Part shown: positions 45,564 to 54,810 of the stretch, in pieces | Layout of the letters: each line of letters opens with the position of its first letter | Numbering within the stretch: the stretch's first letter is position 1 | DNA from: Prevotellaceae bacterium | Lineage (GTDB): Bacteria; Bacteroidota; Bacteroidia; Bacteroidales; Paludibacteraceae | DNA length: 64,000 bases | Direction of reading: 5' to 3' | Assembly (NCBI GenBank): GCA_020636675.1 | Contig: JACJXK010000010.1 | Coordinates: 16,330 to 80,329, forward strand | Translations under genes and position numbers: made by a program | The notes under the pieces: generated by a model | What the model was told of the DNA's origin: nothing | Database searches by the model: none | Seen by the model: only the letters and a program-made list of their open reading frames with translations

Positions 45564-46700
45564 ATGTCAGATATAGAAGAGTTCTACAAATCAATAATGG
45601 AGGAGGATAAAAAATCCGGATCCAACATCTCTTTTAAAGAGATATGGGCTGTCGTTTGTGAATATGTCGCATACCTTTGGTCTAAAAAGATAATTGTCAT
45701 TATATGTGGCGTGTCATTCGGAATTTTGGGCCTTGTATATTCATTGGTTAGAAAGGTGGATTACACTTCTACCTATATTTTCTCGATAGAAGGCGGTAGT
45801 GGAGGTGGAGCTTCTTCCTTCTCCTCTTTATCCTCATTGTTTGGCTTGGGAGGTGGGTCGATGGGCGCATTCTCTGGCGATAATTTGGTGGAGTTGATGA
45901 AGACGAGAGCTATGGTTGAGAAAACTTTGTTGCGGGAGGTTCCTGACATGGAAGAGAAGATGAATTTTATGGAATATTGTCTTTTGGTGGATAGCGCAAG
46001 AGTAAAGTGTGGCGAGGAGGAGAAAAAGCCGGATGTTGTCACTATCTGTGATGTCACATTTCCTTTGGGACAAGAAAGAAAGTCGTTCACGAGGGCTCAG
46101 GATAGTATTTTGATGGCAACGGCATTTGAATTGACAAAGAATATATCGGTCGCAAAGAATGACAAGAAACTCTCTTTTGTTACCTTCTCTTTTGTCCATG
46201 GAAATGAGGAATTCTCGAAGAAATTTGCAGATGCTTTTGTGGATGAAGTTTCTAGCTTTTATGTGGATACTAAAACTGCCCTTTCTCGTAAAAATATAGC
46301 TTCTTTTCAGAAACAGGCCGACTCTATCAGACGGGAATATGACATGGCTCTCTCTTCTAGAGCTTATTATGCGGATGAAAATGTAAATGCAGCCAGACAG
46401 GTGGTCGGCGTCCAGATTCAGAAGAAACAGACGGATATTCAGATCCTAGGAACGGCTTATGCTGAGATGATAAAGAACATTGAAGTGCTGAAGTTGGATT
46501 TGGCAAAAGAGTCGCCTCTTATTCAGATTATTCAAGAGCCGGTCTTGCCTCTTGAAAATAATAAGATGAGAAAACTAAAGGGACTAGTGGGTGGTGGATT
46601 CTTAGGTGGATTCCTCTCTTGTCTTGCTTTGTGTGGTGTTTGTTTCTTGAAAAATGCAATGAAAGAGGAATCTCATGATAATTTGCCGGCGGAAGTTTAA
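45564..46700 (+). CDS. Wzz-type polysaccharide co-polymerase
   Basis: 378 residues. Wzz proteins set polysaccharide chain length from the inner membrane. The first membrane helix is at about 40-65 (IIVIICGVSFGILGLVYSLV), followed by a periplasmic region with a Gly/Ser-rich stretch (GGSGGGASSFSSLSSLFG) and helical sequences, then a second helix near 345-365 (VGGGFLGGFLSCLALCGVCFL) after the Pro-rich PVLPLENNK. No BY-kinase Walker motifs are fused, so any kinase must be elsewhere. It follows the SLBB gene directly; a terminator closes the unit. The pair has no flanking glycosyltransferases. Confidence 0.9.
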   Translation: MSDIEEFYKSIMEEDKKSGSNISFKEIWAVVCEYVAYLWSKKIIVIICGVSFGILGLVYSLVRKVDYTSTYIFSIEGGSGGGASSFSSLSSLFGLGGGSMGAFSGDNLVELMKTRAMVEKTLLREVPDMEEKMNFMEYCLLVDSARVKCGEEEKKPDVVTICDVTFPLGQERKSFTRAQDSILMATAFELTKNISVAKNDKKLSFVTFSFVHGNEEFSKKFADAFVDEVSSFYVDTKTALSRKNIASFQKQADSIRREYDMALSSRAYYADENVNAARQVVGVQIQKKQTDIQILGTAYAEMIKNIEVLKLDLAKESPLIQIIQEPVLPLENNKMRKLKGLVGGGFLGGFLSCLALCGVCFLKNAMKEESHDNLPAEV

Positions 46701-46727
46701 GAAACCGATTGTTGGAATGATAAAAGG

Positions 46728-46764
46728 GAAAGGGAAGACTTGATTTTAAGTCTTCCCTTTCTCC
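46728..46764 (+). terminator. Terminator after wzz
   Basis: AAAGGGAAGACTT pairs with AAGTCTTCCCTTT over GATTT/T, on the plus strand 30 bases past the stop. Confidence 0.8.
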
Positions 46765-46791
46765 TGATTTGAGATTTTTGTTTTATTTCAG

Positions 46792-46821
46792 AGACGGCTG
46801 GAGTTATCATCCGTCTTTTTT
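46792..46821 (+). terminator. Second hairpin with T tail
   Basis: AGACGG and CCGTCT, 13-base loop, followed by TTTTT, at the very end of the convergent activase gene. A backup terminator for the polysaccharide unit. Confidence 0.6.
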
Positions 46822-49800
46822 ATTTCGAAATTTCTTCTTTTGCTTGTTTCGCCAGAAAATGAAGTCGGTTCAGAACATTGACTTCGCTAACGCCGCTGTC
46901 GAAATCAAGAAAGAGCAGGTTCATATCCGGATAGGTGTCCTTCAGCCGCTTCTCTATGCCTTTTGAAATGATGTGGTTGGCTATGCAGCCAAATGGTTGC
47001 AGGCTGATGGCAAAGTGGATGCCACGCTCGGCAAATGAGGCAAATTCGGCTGGTATGAGCCATCCTTCTCCGAATTGGGCCGCCAGATTGATGATCTTTT
47101 GAGCATGTTTGGCCTCTTCATGAATGTTGTCGTTGACTTCGTAGTATCTGAATTTTTGTGCCGATTTGTCGATTTTATGCGCCATCCTATTCAACCAAGT
47201 CTCACCGAGGAGGGAGAGCATCTTCCCTTTTATGGAACGCTCTTTGTCCAAGTAGCTATTCTCGTTGAATTTGGCGTTTGGAAAATATTGGGTGAAGAAT
47301 TCGATCAGAGATGGTATCACGGGCTCGATGCCCTGTTTTATCAACCAATCAACCACATGTTGCTGCCCGAACGAGTTGTATTTTATGAATATTTCTCCAA
47401 CGATACCTACCCTTGCAACCTTTTTTTCAGAGGCGGCTTCGTTAAATCGAATGGCGGCCTCTTCGAGCGTTTTGCAGAGTTTGTTCGTGTCTTTCTTCTC
47501 AATACAGGCGATGCCTCTGTCCAAAAACTCCTTCTTCAGCTTGTTGGCGATGCCAGGCGTTTTTTCCCTTACTATTGTGGCGTAGTACATTTTGCTGAGA
47601 GCGTCGCCGTATAACAGTGCGTAGATGGTGGCTTTTGCTCCGTTCTTGACATTTAGCTCAAAACCGGGCTGGTCGTTGATGGTATTCATTATGGAGACGG
47701 AAATGACCGGTATGTCGTCATATCCGGCGGTGAGCAGAGCCTTCTTTATCAGAGCTATGTAGTTGGTGGCTCGACACTGTCCTCCTGTCTGTGTGATGGC
47801 AAAGGCGATGTTGTTGTTATCGTATTTGCCGGACTGGAGGGCGCGGATGCAGTCTCCCACTATAAGCGTGGCGGGATAGCAGATTTCATTGTTCGCATAT
47901 TTTAATCCCAACTCTGCCGATTTCTCGTCGCTAGGTTCCATGTTCTCCATCCTGCATCCCATCAGTCCGAATGCGGCAGGGATGAAAGGGGAATGAAATT
48001 CCGAAAAGAAAGGCACTAACACACGTTTGCCTTGGTCTTTCTTTTCGTATGTAGGTGTTGTATGGAACGCTGATTTGTTTAATTCCGTTTCGTCCTTGAA
48101 TTTCAGTGACTCGATGAGTGATCTGATTCTTAGTTTCAAAGAGCCCGCATTGTTCACGTCGTCCACTTTTAGTACGGTGTATGTCTTGCCGTTTCGGTGC
48201 AGTAGGTCGCCGATCTCATCTATGATGAAAGAGTCTGGCCCGCAACCGAATGAAGTTATCTGAACGAAGTAAACCTTGTCGTTGGTGTTGGCTACCCATT
48301 GGGCGGCTTTCATGATGCGGTTCATGTAAGACCATTGCGGAATGAGGTGAGAACCCTCTATCTTTTTGTCCGCGCCTCTCATCATGTCTTCGGTGATTAC
48401 ATCAACGCCGAACGATGTGATTATCTCCGAAATCTTGTGCTGTATGAGTTGGTCGTTATGATAAGGACGCCCGGCAAGTAGGATGGCAAAACGATTCTCC
48501 TCTTTTGCCTTCTCTATCAGATGCATCGCTTTCTCGTGCAGTGTCAGTTCGTATTTTTCCTTGGCGCATAACGCTTCCTTGAATGCTTTGTCAAATTGTT
48601 TTTCGAAGAAGCAGTCCCGTAAGATCGTTTTCAGATATTGCTTGCAGGCTTTTTTTAGAAGCGTTTTGTCGTTGAAGTTTATGACGGGAGCGTCCAGTGG
48701 AATTCCAAACTTTCCTTCCGGGTTGATGGAACTTCTTATCACGTCTGAATAGCCTGATACAACTGGACAGTTATAGCTGTTGTTGGATTGTGGCTCTTGC
48801 TGCTCGTAGATGACGTAGGGTAGTAGAATGCGGTCTACCTTCTTCTCTATTAGGTCGAAGATGTGTCCGTGCGTAATCTTTGCAGGAAAGCAGATGTTGT
48901 CTGCCATTACCGTGTTCAGACCCTTTTCGTATAGTCTGAAGGTGGAACGGGCGGATGTCTTTACCTCTATGTTGTTGAGGGTGAGTAGCGTGTTCCAAAA
49001 TTGGAAGTTTTCGTACATGTTCAGTGCACGAGGGATGCCGATGGTGCAGAACGGCTTTTGCTCCGCTTCCAGACGTATGTTCTTCTTGAAGGATAGCTCG
49101 TTCCTGAATAGACTCATGTTGAATGCCAACCGTCCCTTCTCTCCTTTGTTGGTATATACTTTCTCACATTTGTTGCCTGAATAGAATGTCTTTCCGTTCC
49201 CGAATGTGTTCTTTAAAATCTGGCAGTTGTTTTCACAGCCTACGCATCGTAATTGTTCCGTTTCGTAGCCTTTGATGTCGGCTAGTGTTTCCAATGAGAT
49301 GGTGTCGAATTCGCCGTTTGTGCTGCGCTTTTTCGCATGGAGGGCGGCGCCGTAAGCTCCCATTAATTCAGGATAGTTGGATACAATCACATTTTTGCCC
49401 GTCAGTTGTTCGAATGCACGTACTACGGCTTTGTTGCGCATTGTCCCTCCTTGCAGCACAATGTGTTCGCCGAGTTCTTTGGGGTCTTTTATTTTCAGTA
49501 CCTTGTAAAGGCAGTTTTTGATGACGGAATAGGCAAGCCCGGCGGAGATGTCCTCGACGGATGCGTTTTCCCGTAGACATTGCTTTACCTTGGAGTTCAT
49601 GAACACCGTGCATCTTGTGCCTAAGTCTGACGGATTGTTGCTATGGCACGCTTTCTCCACGAAGTCGCTGATGTTGCACTCCAGGGAGGTGGCGAAATTG
49701 TCGATGAACGACCCACATCCGGACGAACACGCCTCGTTGATCTCCAATCTGTTGATGGCGCCGTCTTCCACAAAAATGGCCTTCATGTCTTGTCCGCCAA

Positions 49801-51121
49801 TGTCCAGGATGAACGACACCTGCGGATTGAGTCTGTATGCTGCCGTATAATGGGCGATGGTCTCTACCATTCCGCAAGAGAGGCCGAAGGCTGTCTTTAT
49901 CAAGTCTTCTCCGTATCCGGTCGAACAGCTGGCTTTAACTCGGAGGCTCTTTCCGGCGTTTTTTGCTTCCTGACAAAGGAGGGAAAGCCCCTCTTTGACC
50001 GTCTCCAATGATTTTCCTCCGTTCTTTTTGTAGAATGTGAAGAAAATATGGTCGTCATTGCTGATGGCTACTATTTTGGTGGTTGTGGACCCGGAGTCGA
50101 TGCCTATGTAGCACTCTTCGTCCTGAATGTCCTTTATCTCCGTTTTTTCTATCTTATGCAGGGATTTTTCTCTCTTCCATTCGGAACGCTCCTTTTCGTC
50201 TACAAATAGAGGTTTCAGTCCGGACGGTGTCCGTTTGAATGGTTTCGCTTCTTTGAATATGGTGATGTATTCGCTTATCTTTTTCGGACATGACTCTTCT
50301 TCTTCCGAGTCCAGACTTGCGCCCCAAGCTGGAATCACGGACGCATTCTCGGACAAGACGAGGTCTTCTTCTCCTATTCCCAGCTTCTCTTTGAATGCGG
50401 AGCGTAGTGCGGGGATGAATGTCAACGGGCCTCCGCACAAAAATATCTTAGGTTGTATGTCGCATCCTCTTGATAGCGTAGATATTACTTGTGTGGCTAC
50501 TGCATGGAATATGGAGGCGGCAATGTTTTCGCGTTTTACATTCAGACTGATCAGGTTCTGGATGTCTGTTTTTGAAAACACACCACATCTGGATGCTATC
50601 GGGTAGATGGTGTCGGCATTCAGCGCTAGCTGGCCTAAGGCGGATGGTGTCACGCCAAGTATGGCAGACATTTGGTCGATGAATGCGCCCGTTCCTCCGG
50701 CGCAGTTCCCGTTCATCCGGATGTCGGCTTGCCGTTGGCTGTTGAAGAATATCATCTTGCTGTCCTCTCCTCCTATGTCAACCAATGTCTTTACCTCCGG
50801 ATATTTCTTCTCGATGACGATGGTTGCTGCAACAACCTCTTGTACGAATGGTATGTTGTACCTTTCAGACAGACCCATGCCTGCCGATCCGGTTGCTGTG
50901 ATGCTGATGTCGATGTCTCCGAATTCTGATAGGGCTTTCTCCAATGATAGGGAGAGTGCCAAAGGAATGTTTGCGTGATGTCTGTTGTAGTCTGAGAATA
51001 GAATGTTGCCTTTGTGGTCTGTTATGACTAGCTTTAAAGTTGTAGAACCTGCATCCAAACCTGCTTTGTACAGATTGTTTGGGTTTGTTCCGTCGCTTTT
51101 CTTTTGAAGGGTTTCTGCCAT
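46820..51121 (-). CDS. Acyl-CoA dehydratase activase fusion (two BcrA/BadF domains + DUF2229 + HgdB-like)
   Basis: 1433 residues. Activases of the HgdC family use ATP to push an electron into a 2-hydroxyacyl-CoA dehydratase. Two such ASKHA domains are in tandem: about 18-275 (AGLDAGSTTLKLV, DIGGEDSKMI, GNCAGGTGAFIDQM) and about 335-590 (IGIDSGSTTTKIV, DIGGQDMKAI, ACSSGCGSFIDNF). A cysteine motif RCVGCENNC comes next, then a DUF2229-like part (GIPRALNMYENFQFWNTL) and a C-terminal region resembling the dehydratase subunit family (GRPYHNDQLIQHK, TQTGGQCRATNYIALIKKAL). Such giant fusions are widespread in anaerobes with unknown substrates. No separate dehydratase is nearby. Cytoplasmic and probably oxygen-sensitive. 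Confidence 0.9.
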   Translation of the reverse strand: MAETLQKKSDGTNPNNLYKAGLDAGSTTLKLVITDHKGNILFSDYNRHHANIPLALSLSLEKALSEFGDIDISITATGSAGMGLSERYNIPFVQEVVAATIVIEKKYPEVKTLVDIGGEDSKMIFFNSQRQADIRMNGNCAGGTGAFIDQMSAILGVTPSALGQLALNADTIYPIASRCGVFSKTDIQNLISLNVKRENIAASIFHAVATQVISTLSRGCDIQPKIFLCGGPLTFIPALRSAFKEKLGIGEEDLVLSENASVIPAWGASLDSEEEESCPKKISEYITIFKEAKPFKRTPSGLKPLFVDEKERSEWKREKSLHKIEKTEIKDIQDEECYIGIDSGSTTTKIVAISNDDHIFFTFYKKNGGKSLETVKEGLSLLCQEAKNAGKSLRVKASCSTGYGEDLIKTAFGLSCGMVETIAHYTAAYRLNPQVSFILDIGGQDMKAIFVEDGAINRLEINEACSSGCGSFIDNFATSLECNISDFVEKACHSNNPSDLGTRCTVFMNSKVKQCLRENASVEDISAGLAYSVIKNCLYKVLKIKDPKELGEHIVLQGGTMRNKAVVRAFEQLTGKNVIVSNYPELMGAYGAALHAKKRSTNGEFDTISLETLADIKGYETEQLRCVGCENNCQILKNTFGNGKTFYSGNKCEKVYTNKGEKGRLAFNMSLFRNELSFKKNIRLEAEQKPFCTIGIPRALNMYENFQFWNTLLTLNNIEVKTSARSTFRLYEKGLNTVMADNICFPAKITHGHIFDLIEKKVDRILLPYVIYEQQEPQSNNSYNCPVVSGYSDVIRSSINPEGKFGIPLDAPVINFNDKTLLKKACKQYLKTILRDCFFEKQFDKAFKEALCAKEKYELTLHEKAMHLIEKAKEENRFAILLAGRPYHNDQLIQHKISEIITSFGVDVITEDMMRGADKKIEGSHLIPQWSYMNRIMKAAQWVANTNDKVYFVQITSFGCGPDSFIIDEIGDLLHRNGKTYTVLKVDDVNNAGSLKLRIRSLIESLKFKDETELNKSAFHTTPTYEKKDQGKRVLVPFFSEFHSPFIPAAFGLMGCRMENMEPSDEKSAELGLKYANNEICYPATLIVGDCIRALQSGKYDNNNIAFAITQTGGQCRATNYIALIKKALLTAGYDDIPVISVSIMNTINDQPGFELNVKNGAKATIYALLYGDALSKMYYATIVREKTPGIANKLKKEFLDRGIACIEKKDTNKLCKTLEEAAIRFNEAASEKKVARVGIVGEIFIKYNSFGQQHVVDWLIKQGIEPVIPSLIEFFTQYFPNAKFNENSYLDKERSIKGKMLSLLGETWLNRMAHKIDKSAQKFRYYEVNDNIHEEAKHAQKIINLAAQFGEGWLIPAEFASFAERGIHFAISLQPFGCIANHIISKGIEKRLKDTYPDMNLLFLDFDSGVSEVNVLNRLHFLAKQAKEEISK

Positions 51122-51155
51122 GAAATAGATATTCAGCTTTTGCTATTTTTGTTTA

Positions 51156-51163
51156 CAAAGATA
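51156..51163 (-). promoter_or_regulatory. -7 box of the activase gene
   Basis: TATCTTTG on the minus strand, 35 bases before the ATG. No good -33 element. Confidence 0.5.
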
Positions 51164-51278
51164 GTGATTTAGTTGTTGCATAAAAATCTGAATTTGATGA
51201 AAATGATTTCGGATGGCATGAAAAATTAATCTTTCTGCTCTTTGCTTTTGCTGTTTCTGAAAGAGACGGAGCTTCGTC

Positions 51279-51300
51279 TGCCATTTGTTGCCATTTGTTG
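51279..51300. repeat. Two tandem copies of a 10-bp unit
   Basis: TGCCATTTGT occurs twice in a row (51279-51288, 51289-51298) plus TG, in the gap between the divergent activase and PBP1A genes. May be slippage or two binding sites. The rest of the 311-base gap shows only the two -7 boxes. Confidence 0.5.
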
Positions 51301-51344
51301 AATAAAAAAATGGTGGTTGCGGATATTTTTCTTTTGATAGATTA

Positions 51345-51352
51345 TATCTTTG
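51345..51352 (+). promoter_or_regulatory. -7 box of the PBP1A gene
   Basis: TATCTTTG on the plus strand about 80 bases before the ATG; no ideal -33 at 19 bases. Confidence 0.5.
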
Positions 51353-51432
51353 CACCTTGGATGCAGACAGAGGCAAGGGTGGATGTCCTGAGTGTGTTTG
51401 TTCATTCGTATATCAAATTCAAATAAAAAGGA

Positions 51433-53829
51433 ATGAAAAAAATTTTTTCTTTCTTCCGTTTGGTGATGAATTTCATAAAGCGGTGTGTTTCATGGTATTT
51501 CGGATTGTATAGGAATGCCAAATGGTATAAGAAACTTTTGTTGGGGGGTGCCTCCTTTTTTGTCTTCTTTATGCTTTTCCTTGGTGCCATAGATGTGAAT
51601 TTCTTGTGGCTTTTTGGCAAATCTCCGAGCATGGATAATATTGCCAATCCCATTCAGGCCGAAGCTTCCGAGATTTATAGTGCTGATGGTGTGGTGATGG
51701 GTAAGTTTTTCAGGGAGAATCGTTCGCCTGTCGGGTATAAAGACATTTCGCCTATTTTGATACAAACGTTGGTCTGTACCGAAGATGAACGTTTCTATGG
51801 ACATTTCGGCATAGATGTGCAGGGCCTTTTTTCTGCCACGAAAGATGTCTTTAGTGGAAAGAAGAGGGGAGCCAGTACCATTACGCAACAGCTGGTAAAG
51901 AATATGTTCAAGGTCCGCTCCCAATATTCGAAGGGTTTGTTTGGCTATATTCCGGGTATGAGCCTTGTGATTATGAAGTTCAAGGAGTGGATATCTGCGG
52001 TGAAAATAGAGATGCGGTATGATAAGGACCAAATCATCACGATGTATCTGAACACGGTCGATTTCGGAAGTAATGCTTATGGCATAAAAACCGCCAGCCG
52101 AACCTATTTCCAGACCTCACCTCGAAAGTTGAACTATGAACAGTCTGCTACCTTGGTCGGATTGTTGAAGGCCACAAGCTATTATAATCCGCGCATCAAT
52201 CCTAAGAATAGTTTGAGTAGACGTAATGTGGTGCTTGGTAATATGTTATCTCACGGACACATAACCAAAACGCAATACGATTCGCTGTGTGCTCTGCCTA
52301 TTGATCTGAAATATGAGGTGGAGTCCAATTATGACGGGAAGGCCTTGTATTTTCGTGATGCGGTTTTCAATAGCGTGAGGGATACGCTGAAAAGTCTTGG
52401 ATACGACATCTATTCGGATGGTTTGAAAATCTATACTTCGTTGGATTCCCGTCTGCAGATGTATGCTGAGAATGCGGTCGTGAAGAAGATGCGCTCCTTG
52501 CAGCGCACGTTCAACCGCCATTGGGAAAATGCCAATCCGTGGCAGAATGAGGCTCATCAGGAGATTCCCGGATTCATAGAGAATATAGCGAAACATGGCG
52601 ATTATTACAGATTCTTGGATAAAAAGTTTAAACGCAATGCCGACTCCATAGACTATTATATGAATTTGCCTCATAAGATGAAGGTGTTCGAGTATCAACG
52701 CATAGGTGACAGAGATACGACGGGGCGTGTGGATACGGTTCTTAGTACCATGGACTCTATCCGTCATATGGTGAAGTTCATGCATTGTAGTTTTGTGGCC
52801 ATCGAGCCGCAGACCGGACTGGTTAAGGCTTGGGTGGGTGATGTCGATTTTTCTTCATGGAAGTACGACAAGGTTACGGCCAAACGTCAGCCGGGTTCCA
52901 CGTTCAAGATATTTGACTATACGGAAGCGATGAAACAGGGCTATTCTCCTTGCGACGAACGGGAGGATTCCTACATCGCATGGGAGGTGTGGGATAAGGG
53001 AAGACGCGTCAATTGGGCGCCTCATAATGCTGATGGTTATTTCTCCGGGCAGACATTCTCATTGAAGGCTGCTTTCGCAAGGTCGTTGAATAGTATTGCC
53101 GTGAAAATTTCGCAGGAGGTGGGTGTTCCTAATATTAACCGTACGGCACATGATATGGGCATCAAATCTCCGTTGAACGATACGGTGCCGGCTACCTGCT
53201 TGGGCGCGAGCGATGTCTCTCTTCTGGAACTGGTCAACTCTTATTGTACGGTCATAAACGAAGGTGTGACGCACGAACCTGTTTTGGTGACGAAGATTGT
53301 GGACCGTGACGGAAAAGTCATATACAAGGCTCCGAAGACGGACCGACAGGTGCTGGACTATGAGGTGGCGTTCCTGATGCGAGAGATGCTGCGTGGTGGA
53401 CTTACGGAGGTGGAAGGTACTACTGCTGCTCTTTGGAGCTATATCCATCCGGTGTTGGGCGAAACGGATTTCGGAGGAAAAACGGGTACTTCGTCCAACC
53501 ATTCTGACGCTTGGTTCGTAGGCATCACGCCTAAGTTAGTGGCCGGTTGTTGGGTGGGAGGCGAATATCGCTGCATCCATTTCCGTTCGGGCGAGTTGGG
53601 ACAGGGAAGCCGAACGGCTTTGCCGGTGTTCGGCTATTTTGTACAGGATGCTTTGCAGGATCCGGCATTGGCTGAGTATAGAGGAAAGTTTGGTAAACCG
53701 AAACGGAAAATTTCAAGGGAATATAACTGTCAGCGGTATTTCCGCACTACAATGGAAGAGGATTCTCTAAGTGCCGACTCTGCTTCTGTGTCTGCCGATG
53801 CAGGTGCATTGGATGTTTTAACGGAGTGA
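51433..53829 (+). CDS. Penicillin-binding protein 1A (bifunctional peptidoglycan synthase)
   Basis: 798 residues. It polymerises lipid II and cross-links peptidoglycan on the outer side of the inner membrane. After a basic cytoplasmic tail comes one membrane anchor (LLLGGASFFVFFMLFLGAI, about 35-55). The glycosyltransferase GT51 domain (about 75-260) has the catalytic glutamates in CTEDERFYGHFGID and the motif GASTITQQLVKNMF. The transpeptidase domain has SxxK in RQPGSTFKIFD, SxN in FARSLNSIAVK, and KTGT in FGGKTGTSSNHSDAWF. The C-terminal tail is Ser/Asp-rich and nonconserved. All catalytic motifs are intact. It stands alone and is followed directly by repeat copy C, with no other terminator seen. 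Confidence 0.95.
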   Translation: MKKIFSFFRLVMNFIKRCVSWYFGLYRNAKWYKKLLLGGASFFVFFMLFLGAIDVNFLWLFGKSPSMDNIANPIQAEASEIYSADGVVMGKFFRENRSPVGYKDISPILIQTLVCTEDERFYGHFGIDVQGLFSATKDVFSGKKRGASTITQQLVKNMFKVRSQYSKGLFGYIPGMSLVIMKFKEWISAVKIEMRYDKDQIITMYLNTVDFGSNAYGIKTASRTYFQTSPRKLNYEQSATLVGLLKATSYYNPRINPKNSLSRRNVVLGNMLSHGHITKTQYDSLCALPIDLKYEVESNYDGKALYFRDAVFNSVRDTLKSLGYDIYSDGLKIYTSLDSRLQMYAENAVVKKMRSLQRTFNRHWENANPWQNEAHQEIPGFIENIAKHGDYYRFLDKKFKRNADSIDYYMNLPHKMKVFEYQRIGDRDTTGRVDTVLSTMDSIRHMVKFMHCSFVAIEPQTGLVKAWVGDVDFSSWKYDKVTAKRQPGSTFKIFDYTEAMKQGYSPCDEREDSYIAWEVWDKGRRVNWAPHNADGYFSGQTFSLKAAFARSLNSIAVKISQEVGVPNINRTAHDMGIKSPLNDTVPATCLGASDVSLLELVNSYCTVINEGVTHEPVLVTKIVDRDGKVIYKAPKTDRQVLDYEVAFLMREMLRGGLTEVEGTTAALWSYIHPVLGETDFGGKTGTSSNHSDAWFVGITPKLVAGCWVGGEYRCIHFRSGELGQGSRTALPVFGYFVQDALQDPALAEYRGKFGKPKRKISREYNCQRYFRTTMEEDSLSADSASVSADAGALDVLTE

Positions 53830-53914
53830 CTGCTCCGAACTGCCATGTCGCTAGGGTGGTGTAGTCCGGAAAGTGTAAATTAGTTGTGGAGATAATCCAT
53901 ATTTTTGAAATTAT

Positions 53915-54463
53915 AAGTGATCATGAAAAAACAACTTGCTAAAGTTCAAAACATCTTGAAAGCATGCTTTCCGGGCATTGCATTGATAGCAAACATTTCG
54001 TAGATTTTTGAACATGATTTCTAAAACGTCTCTTTTTCAACAGGCGTACACTCGCCTTTGGCCGCGGAGGAGGGGAGGTGCGTGCCGCAGCGTGAAAAAA
54101 CCTTTTTGCCCGAGGTAAGAGGAAATAAAAAAGGTTTTAGCGGAGGGACGTGCCGTACCTCCCGGAAAGCGGGCAACAGCGCAGGCACTTTTGCTTACTT
54201 TTCTTGCTGGAGAAAAGTAAGTGCCCGTCCGGCAGGAGGACAGAAATGATTGTCGTGTATGGTGCATTCCTCCGGAATGCGGTTGCCGATGCCTATTTCC
54301 CACTCTACAAAGAGACAATGCCTATGGCATTTTGTCAAAATCGACATAAGTTGTTTTATGCCGATTACTTAGTAATGGCTAAAGAATAACTTCCGCAACT
54401 TTTTGACAGAAACTCTTTGCATTTAAATTTCGGTAAGCAGAAATCTGCGGAAGTTGTTTTTTT
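53915..54463 (+). repeat. 549-bp structured intergenic repeat, copy C
   Basis: Nearly the same as copy B over its full length, with the same ordered hairpins and the same 3' stem TGCGGAAGTT then G and seven T. It starts with AAGTGATCATGAAAA and lacks the extra 3' fragment that precedes copy B. It lies in the same orientation as the PBP1A gene, 85 bases past its stop. Confidence 0.85.
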
Positions 54464-54782
54464 ACTGTTGCATAAAATAAAAGTTGAAAATACATGCTGG
54501 ATCCGGTTTGTGAAAATTATGTTGTGTTTGGTTCTGTTGTTTAGATTATCAAAAATCAGAATGTTGAAATGAAAATTCGTTTTATATACTTAATTTATAG
54601 AAGTCCCCTTCATTCCTTCTGCTGAAATCGTTACCCACTTAATTTGACACGGACCTATGTTTTTTTGTCAATAACAAGAAGCTGGAAATATAGGGACTGT
54701 TAATCCGGTGTTAAAAGAAAATGATTTAATTTAAGAAAACATATGGGCAACTCCTGAGTTTTCATAGTCTGTTATTTTGAAG
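54464..54782. other. Intergenic, no gene seen
   Basis: AT-rich stretch between repeat copy C and the MATE promoter. No coding frame or hairpin that I can support. Confidence 0.4.
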
Positions 54783-54790
54783 TACCTTTG
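54783..54790 (+). promoter_or_regulatory. -7 box of the MATE gene
   Basis: TACCTTTG fits TAnnTTTG only 20 bases before the ATG, giving a very short leader. TTTT around 54759-54762 is a weak -33. Confidence 0.5.
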
Positions 54791-54810
54791 TCTGGAAAAA
54801 ATCGAGTGGT

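Noticed and set aside
51279..51300. CRISPR-like direct repeat
   Set aside because: Only two adjacent 10-base units with no spacers; no CRISPR array is visible anywhere in the window.
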